In this document: positions 58,602-64,000 of the stretch, in pieces
How positions within the stretch are numbered: the first letter of the stretch is position 1
Layout: each line of letters opens with the position of its first letter
Assembly: GCF_947331445.1 (NCBI RefSeq)
Contig: NZ_CAMZOG010000006.1
Coordinates: 1-64,000, forward strand
Origin: Parendozoicomonas sp. Alg238-R29
Lineage (GTDB): Bacteria; Pseudomonadota; Gammaproteobacteria; Pseudomonadales; Endozoicomonadaceae
Length of the DNA stretch: 64,000 bases
Direction of reading: 5' to 3'
The notes under the pieces: model-generated
Told to the model about the DNA's origin: nothing
The model's database searches: none
Seen by the model: only the letters and a program-made list of their open reading frames with translations
Translations under genes and position numbers: made by a program

Positions 58602-61600
58602 ATGGAGATTTTACGCGGCAGTCCCGCTCTCTCCCTGTTCCGTGCGACCAGGCTGTTGAACACCCTAAAACAGCAAGTCCCGGCCATTAGTAATGTGTAT
58701 GCAGAGTTTCTGCATTTTTCTGACCTGCATGACCCCAAATCCTCTGGAAAAGAGTGGACCAGTGAACACCAGAGGGTGTTGGGCCAGCTGCTGGAGTATG
58801 GCCCCCGCAGAGTGCGGCGGGAACCAGAAGGCCAGTTATTTCTGGTTACGCCTCGCCCTGGCACCATTTCACCCTGGTCCAGTAAGGCGACAGATATAGC
58901 CAAAAACTGCGGTTTAACGGCCATTCATCGTCTGGAACGGGGCATAGCCTATACCATCGACAGCACATCGCCACTCACCCAGAATGATGTGACTAAAGTC
59001 GAAGCCCTGCTCCATGACCGTATGACAGAAGTTGTGTTTTCCAACCCGGAAGAGGCTGCACAGTTGTTTCTGGATGCTGAACCTGCTCCGCTTACCCGGA
59101 TTTCGGTTCTCGACGAAGGTCGCAGCGCTCTTGAAGAAGCGAATCAGAACCTTGGCCTGGCTCTTGCCGAAGATGAAATCGATTATCTTCTAGAAAGCTT
59201 CCGTAAACTGGAGCGTGACCCCAGTGATGTGGAGTTGATGATGTTTGCCCAGGCAAACTCAGAACACTGCCGCCACAAGATTTTTAATGCGTCCTGGGAT
59301 ATCGATGGTGAAGCTCAGGAAAAATCCTTATTTGCCATGATTCGCAACACTTATCAGATGAACTCTGAGGGTGTGTTGTCTGCTTACAAAGATAACGCTT
59401 CGGTTATTAAAGGCTGGAAGGGGGGGCGCTTCTTCCCGGATGCCGGAAGCCGCAGTTACGGTTACACCGAGGAAGATATCCATATCCTCATGAAGGTGGA
59501 AACCCACAATCACCCCACTGCTATTGCCCCATGGCCCGGCGCATCTACCGGTTCAGGTGGTGAAATTCGAGATGAAGGCGCAACAGGGCGTGGCGGTAAA
59601 CCAAAGGCTGGCCTGACAGGTTTCTCCGTATCTAACCTGAAAATTCCTGGATTTACCCAACCTTGGGAACACGATTACGGCAAGCCGGATCGTATTGTTT
59701 CAGCCCTCGATATTATGATTGAAGGCCCGTTGGGTGGTGCTGGTTTTAACAATGAATTTGGCCGTCCTGCTCTTTGCGGTTACTTCCGTACTTTTGAAGA
59801 AGAAGCCAATGGCCCTGCCGGACGTGAAGTTCGGGGCTATCACAAACCCATTATGATTGCTGGTGGTTTGGGTAATATTCGAGAGCAGCATATTGAGAAA
59901 GGCGAGTATCCTGCAGGCAGCCAGCTGATTGTTCTCGGCGGCCCCGCTATGCAAATTGGTCTGGGTGGTGGTGCAGCGTCTTCCATGACTTCCAGCACCG
60001 GCCAGGAAGATCTGGATTTTGCCTCCGTTCAGCGTGAAAACCCTGAGATGGAGCGTCGTTGCCAGGAGGTTATTGACCAATGCTGGCAGCTGGGGGAGAA
60101 GAACCCCATGCTGTTTATCCACGATGTGGGGGCTGGTGGTCTTTCCAATGCTCTTCCTGAACTGATCAGCGATGGTGGCCGTGGTGGGCAATTTGAGCTG
60201 CGCAAGATTCTGAATGATGAACCGGGTATGAGTCCGTTGGCGCTCTGGTGTAATGAATCTCAGGAACGTTATGTTCTGGCTGTTGCACCTGAAAACTTGT
60301 CTACTTTTGAGGCTATCTGCGAGCGGGAGCGATGCCCTTATGCAGTTGTTGGGGAGGCAACCGAAGAGCCTCATTTGCTGGTGAATGACGAGCACTTTGA
60401 TAATCAGCCCGTTGATATGTCGTTGGATGTTCTTCTGGGTAAGCCTCCACGTATGCATCGGAGTGTTGAGCGAAAGAACTTTGAAGCTTCTGGGTTTGAT
60501 ACGTCAGGGTTGGATCTGGCAGAAGCCGCCGAGCGGGTTCTGAAACTGCCCACTGTAGCCAGCAAGAGCTTCCTGATCACTATTGGTGACCGTACGATTA
60601 CCGGTCAGGTTGTCCGGGATCAGATGGTTGGCCCTTGGCAGGTTCCAGTTGCAGATTGTGCTGTTACCACTAGTGGATTTAATTCCACAACCGGTGAAGC
60701 TATGTCCATGGGGGAGCGAACACCGGTGGCTCTGCTTGATGCGCCAGCGTCCGGCCGGATGGCGGTTGGTGAAGCCCTGACAAATATTGCATCTACGCGG
60801 ATTAACAAACTGTCAGAGGTACGCCTGTCTGCTAACTGGATGGCTGCAGCTGGTCATCCCGGTGAAGATGAACGTTTGTATGACACTGTAAAAGCTGTCG
60901 GTATGGAGTTGTGTCCTGAGCTGGAAATTACCATTCCAGTGGGTAAGGACTCTATGTCTATGCGAACAACCTGGCAGGATAACGGTGAGAGCAAATCAGT
61001 GACCGCACCGTTGTCACTGGTCATTTCAGCTTTTGCACCAGTTTCTGATGTTCGCCAGTGTGTGACTCCGGAGTTACGCACAGATAAAGGCGCAACAGAT
61101 TTACTGTTGATCGACCTTGGTCGAGGCAAGAATCGCCTGGGTGGATCTGCACTGGCACAGGTATATCGCGAAATTGGTTCAGATCCAGCCGACCTCGATG
61201 AGCCTCAGGATATGAAGGCATTCTTCCAGGGAATTCAACAGCTTCTGAGTGAAGATAAAATTCTGGCTTACCACGACCGCTCCGATGGAGGCTTGTTCAC
61301 CACTCTGATGGAGATGGCTTTTGCCGGGCATACCGGTATTCAAGTGGCTCTGGATAAACTGGCTGACAGTAAGGAAAAACTGGTTTCTGCACTGTTCAGT
61401 GAGGAATTGGGTGCTGTTATCCAGGTTCGCAAGCAGGACAAGGGTGCAGTGAAAGATTGTTTGGCCAGCTTTGGTTTATCGGGTTGCGTGCACACAGTCG
61501 GTGAGCTGGCATCTGAACAAAAGGTTTCTTTCACATTCAAAGGAAAATCTGTCCTCTCTGGTAACCGTATCCGTTACCAACGGATGTGGGCGGAGACCAG

Positions 61601-62522
61601 TTATCAAATGCAGGCGCTCCGTGATAATGCAGAGTGTGCTCAGCATGAGTTTGATAACCTGCTGGATGACAAAGACCCTGGCCTCCATGTCTCAGTATCC
61701 TGGGATATTAACAAGGATATTGCTGCTCCTTATATCGCCACAGGTGTTCGCCCGAAGGTGGCCGTCTTGAGGGAGCAAGGCGTTAACGGTCATGTGGAAA
61801 TGGCCGCTGCCTTTGATCGTGCCGGCTTCGATGCCGTTGATGTTCACATGAGTGATCTGATCAGCGGCAACCGAAACCTTAAGGAATTTCGCGGGCTGGT
61901 CGCCTGTGGTGGCTTCTCATACGGCGATGTTCTTGGTGCCGGTGGTGGCTGGGCTAAGTCTGTGTTGTTCCACGAACGGGTTCGTGGTGATTTTGCCGGG
62001 TTCTTTGACCGTCGGGATACATTTACTCTTGGGGTGTGTAATGGTTGTCAGATGCTGTCTACTCTCCATGAGCTAATCCCGGGTGCAGAATGTTGGCCAC
62101 GGTTTGTTCGTAATCGTTCCGAGCAATTCGAAGCCCGTGTGGCCATGGTAGAAGTGCAAAAGAGTTCTTCCATCTTCTTGCAAGGAATGGAAAGGGCGCG
62201 TTTGCCGATTGCTATTGCTCATGGGGAAGGTCAGGCTGAGTTCTCTGTAGATTCTGATCGTGCGGTATTAGCTGAAGCCGGGCAGGTGGCGTTGCGCTAT
62301 GTGGACAACCACGGCAAGACTACCGAGCGTTATCCATTTAATCCGAATGGTTCGGCGGACGGTATTACTGGCTTAACCAGCAAGGATGGCCGGGTAACTA
62401 TTATGATGCCTCACCCTGAACGGGTGTTCCGTTCTGTGCAGAACTCTTGGCATCCTGATGCTTGGCAGGAAGATGCCCCCTGGATGCGTATGTTCCGTAA
62501 TGCCAGAGTCTGGGTAGATTAA
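58602..62522 (+). CDS. purL: Phosphoribosylformylglycinamidine synthase
   Basis: The start ATG 58602 ([20 protein letters not shown]) matches the E. coli beginning; ATG 58593 is possible. The protein is about 1306 residues (E. coli 1295). It has the FGAM-synthase core ([20 protein letters not shown], then [20 protein letters not shown]), and the glycine-rich ATP sites. The C-terminal glutamine amidotransferase domain has the nucleophile in [12 protein letters not shown] (about residue 1146) and AHGEGQAEF. It makes FGAM from FGAR in purine synthesis. A strong terminator follows. Confidence 0.97.
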   Translation: MEILRGSPALSLFRATRLLNTLKQQVPAISNVYAEFLHFSDLHDPKSSGKEWTSEHQRVLGQLLEYGPRRVRREPEGQLFLVTPRPGTISPWSSKATDIAKNCGLTAIHRLERGIAYTIDSTSPLTQNDVTKVEALLHDRMTEVVFSNPEEAAQLFLDAEPAPLTRISVLDEGRSALEEANQNLGLALAEDEIDYLLESFRKLERDPSDVELMMFAQANSEHCRHKIFNASWDIDGEAQEKSLFAMIRNTYQMNSEGVLSAYKDNASVIKGWKGGRFFPDAGSRSYGYTEEDIHILMKVETHNHPTAIAPWPGASTGSGGEIRDEGATGRGGKPKAGLTGFSVSNLKIPGFTQPWEHDYGKPDRIVSALDIMIEGPLGGAGFNNEFGRPALCGYFRTFEEEANGPAGREVRGYHKPIMIAGGLGNIREQHIEKGEYPAGSQLIVLGGPAMQIGLGGGAASSMTSSTGQEDLDFASVQRENPEMERRCQEVIDQCWQLGEKNPMLFIHDVGAGGLSNALPELISDGGRGGQFELRKILNDEPGMSPLALWCNESQERYVLAVAPENLSTFEAICERERCPYAVVGEATEEPHLLVNDEHFDNQPVDMSLDVLLGKPPRMHRSVERKNFEASGFDTSGLDLAEAAERVLKLPTVASKSFLITIGDRTITGQVVRDQMVGPWQVPVADCAVTTSGFNSTTGEAMSMGERTPVALLDAPASGRMAVGEALTNIASTRINKLSEVRLSANWMAAAGHPGEDERLYDTVKAVGMELCPELEITIPVGKDSMSMRTTWQDNGESKSVTAPLSLVISAFAPVSDVRQCVTPELRTDKGATDLLLIDLGRGKNRLGGSALAQVYREIGSDPADLDEPQDMKAFFQGIQQLLSEDKILAYHDRSDGGLFTTLMEMAFAGHTGIQVALDKLADSKEKLVSALFSEELGAVIQVRKQDKGAVKDCLASFGLSGCVHTVGELASEQKVSFTFKGKSVLSGNRIRYQRMWAETSYQMQALRDNAECAQHEFDNLLDDKDPGLHVSVSWDINKDIAAPYIATGVRPKVAVLREQGVNGHVEMAAAFDRAGFDAVDVHMSDLISGNRNLKEFRGLVACGGFSYGDVLGAGGGWAKSVLFHERVRGDFAGFFDRRDTFTLGVCNGCQMLSTLHELIPGAECWPRFVRNRSEQFEARVAMVEVQKSSSIFLQGMERARLPIAIAHGEGQAEFSVDSDRAVLAEAGQVALRYVDNHGKTTERYPFNPNGSADGITGLTSKDGRVTIMMPHPERVFRSVQNSWHPDAWQEDAPWMRMFRNARVWVD

Positions 62523-62535
62523 CCTTCCAGAAGCC

Positions 62536-62570
62536 ACAAAAAACCGAAGCCTCAGGCTTCGGTTTTTTGT
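62536..62570. terminator. Terminator of purL
   Basis: CCGAAGCC-TCA-GGCTTCGG (62544-62562), flanked by AAAAAA and TTTTTT, forms a bidirectional terminator 14 bases after the purL stop, also serving the small leftward gene. Confidence 0.93.
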
Positions 62571-62581
62571 GGGGTATGAAA

Positions 62582-62677
62582 TCAGACGCTGAATAACAAC
62601 ATCCACACCGACAGGGCAAGGATGAACAGGGAGAAGGCGAGCAGTAAGGCTTCTCCTTTGCTTAAAGAATCATCCAT
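62582..62677 (-). CDS. Small membrane protein of 31 residues
   Basis: The frame MDDSLSKGEALLLAFSLFIL then ALSVWMLLFSV is one transmembrane helix with an acidic N-terminus. A ribosome site (GGAAGAAG) precedes the ATG, and the stop is 12 bases from the terminator hairpin. It is too short for most gene callers. Function unknown. Confidence 0.55.
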   Translation of the reverse strand: MDDSLSKGEALLLAFSLFILALSVWMLLFSV

Positions 62678-62888
62678 GAGTACTTCTTCCAGATAAAGCT
62701 GACAAGTTGGTCAGGTGGGGATTTTACGCATATTTGTTGTTGAAACAATGCCGTTTTGTCTGCAAGTGTAGGGTTTTCAGGAAATTTTACCGTGAAGTTA
62801 TGCCTGTTTGTCATCACGGAATTGAACCTACACTGAGAGAAGAGCGTCCAAGGTGGGACGTTGGTTTATTTCGATATGGAGGTTCTTT

Positions 62889-63362
62889 ATGAAGTTGTCC
62901 CGATTATTTTCTTTGATGGCTGCAGGAACCCTGACTCTTCTTCTCGGAGGGTGCCTGGCAGATCTGACTGGCAGTAATTATGACCGGGGAGAAGCCCGTA
63001 CCGTACAGGCCGTTCAGTTTGGCGAAATTGTTGATATCGAAACCGTTAAGGTCGATGGTACTAAGTCTGGTGTAGGCGCTGTTGCTGGTGCTGCAACAGG
63101 AGGTTTGGCTGGATCAACAATTGGCGGTGGTAAGGGTAAAAGCTTGGCAGCGATTGCTGGTGCTGTTGCTGGTGGTGTTTTTGGCAACTACGCCGAGCGT
63201 AAAGTGACGGAAGGTAATGGTTTGAATCTTACTGTTAAGTTGGATAACGGCAGCTTTATTTCAATTGTTCAGCAGGTGGAGCAGGGCAATAGCTTTCGGG
63301 TTGGAGATCGAGTGAAAGTCTACAGTCATGGACGCACCAGCCGAGTTGTTCGCAGCAATTAA
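62889..63362 (+). CDS. SlyB/PcP-like outer-membrane lipoprotein
   Basis: The start is ATG 62889 behind GGAGG (157 residues). The lipoprotein signal ends LLLGGC (C at about 23). The family body includes RTVQAVQFGEIVDIETVKVD, then GAVAGAATGGLAGSTIGGGK and AGAVAGGVFGNYAERKVTEG, a glycine-zipper membrane segment. C-terminal residues 115-157 form a beta domain. It stabilises the outer membrane in enterobacteria. A more distant Pal-type lipoprotein is possible. Confidence 0.85.
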   Translation: MKLSRLFSLMAAGTLTLLLGGCLADLTGSNYDRGEARTVQAVQFGEIVDIETVKVDGTKSGVGAVAGAATGGLAGSTIGGGKGKSLAAIAGAVAGGVFGNYAERKVTEGNGLNLTVKLDNGSFISIVQQVEQGNSFRVGDRVKVYSHGRTSRVVRSN

Positions 63363-63615
63363 ATTTCAGGTGTCAGGATAGGTTCTATTGATCTAAGGTT
63401 GTCGAGCCCAGCATTCACGAGCGAGCACTGCTGGAATGCTTGTTGCCTTTCAAGGGGCTGTAACGACGCTGAAAAAACGTGATCTTACGTCAAAAGAACC
63501 TGGAAATCGGCTCTGGAACCTCCTTCCTCTCTTTTAATATCTTCTCTGTTCTTGCTGCTGCTATAAGACAGGCTTTAAACTGCCATTTCTGGTGACTTAG
63601 AGGTTGGAGTAATTC

Positions 63616-63936
63616 GTGAACAGGGAAACTCAACTGGCGATTGGCATTGTTGCAGGGGTAATTATTCTTGCGGCAGGTGGTTTCTGGTTTATGTCAGATA
63701 AGAGTGAAGAACTTGCAGAGACTCCTCTCCCAGCATTTGAGGAGCCACCAGTGCCGGCCTATCAGGAATACAGTGACGATGATAAGAAGATTTTTGATTC
63801 TGATGAGATGGCGGGGGATATGACCCGTATTATTGTTAAGGATTCTGCATTAGCTGATGATATTGATGTTGGTCAGGTTCTTACTGGTAAAGTTATTATT
63901 GATGATCAGGTGGTACAGCAACCTGCTGACCAATAA
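63616..63936 (+). CDS. Membrane-anchored acidic protein, unknown
   Basis: The GTG start follows GAGGTTGGAG. The 106-residue protein has one N-terminal transmembrane helix (IGIVAGVIILAAGGFWFMSD, about 9-28) and an acidic, proline-rich exposed part. No family is recognised. The preceding 253 bases (63363-63615) hold no gene that I can see. It is followed 20 bases later by another gene. Confidence 0.65.
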   Translation: MNRETQLAIGIVAGVIILAAGGFWFMSDKSEELAETPLPAFEEPPVPAYQEYSDDDKKIFDSDEMAGDMTRIIVKDSALADDIDVGQVLTGKVIIDDQVVQQPADQ

Positions 63937-63956
63937 CTTTGCTCCTTGAGGTGAAT

Positions 63957-64000
63957 ATGTCTGTGTTGATTAATGCGGCAATGCTGGCTGAATGGAGCAA
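63957..64000 (+). CDS. Start of a gene cut by the window end
   Basis: ATG 63957 with GAGGTGAA before it opens MSVLINAAMLAEWS, which continues past the edge. The beginning recalls rhodanese-type sulfurtransferases (AAMLAE...), but 14 residues do not allow an assignment. Confidence 0.5.
   Translation, partial: MSVLINAAMLAEWS

Noticed and set aside
1-64000. tRNA genes and CRISPR arrays
   Set aside because: No cloverleaf with a clear T-loop and no regularly spaced repeat-spacer series was recognised by eye; a covariance-model scan would settle tRNAs.

Overview
The window looks like chromosome of a marine gammaproteobacterium of the Endozoicomonas/Oceanospirillales kind. This is an inference from the gene set: a type III secretion operon beside a fatty-acid gene group, and the tadA-mltF-purL neighbourhood known from Enterobacteria. 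No rRNA or tRNA gene was recognised, so the species is not fixed by the sequence. About 40 kb on the left is a lambda-like siphophage prophage. The right 24 kb is host chromosome.

PROPHAGE (about 470-40,200; the left attachment end is not seen). The left edge is the end of an IS1595-family element that cut a leftward prophage gene. The control region is laid out as in lambda. A leftward operon (HTH regulator, small genes, rdgC, HNH nuclease) starts beside an operator-like palindrome at 3349. A rightward operon (Cro/YdaS-like protein, replication protein O with iterons inside its gene) starts beside a related palindrome at 5625. Between them lie the repressor gene and two genes of unknown function, in the position lambda uses for rexAB. 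Rightward early genes follow: Rha-like regulator, VRR-NUC nuclease, Orn-like exonuclease, and an orphan DndC-like ATP-pyrophosphatase/Fe-S protein. A YhaV toxin pair comes next, then a terminator that opens the late region.

Late genes run rightward: a lysis cassette (holin candidates, SLT endolysin, Rz/Rz1), a structured intergenic region, an Acb2/Tad1-like small protein without a normal start codon, terminase, lambda-type head genes (W, B, C, D, E, FII, Z and U counterparts), tail tube, tape measure, and four large tail-tip or fibre proteins with unusual internal repeats. The right end has an XRE regulator, a small gene behind a near-consensus LexA box, and a P4-type integrase reading inward. 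The repressor has no S24 peptidase domain, so prophage induction probably works through a LexA-controlled factor.

HOST (about 40,200-64,000). sbcB (exonuclease I) abuts the prophage. Next come a receiver-like protein with its phospho-aspartate replaced, a FixJ-type regulator, and a periplasmic protein. A leftward T3SS operon follows (sctN-O-P-Q-R-S-T-U, with a separately terminated CesT-type chaperone upstream). Then comes a thiolase / high-molecular-weight FabG / AraC regulator / MaoC dehydratase group whose gene content recalls mycobacterial fadA2-fabG4-htdX. The window ends with tadA, an mltF that has lost its substrate-binding-like domain, purL, a 31-residue membrane protein, a SlyB-like lipoprotein and the start of one more gene.
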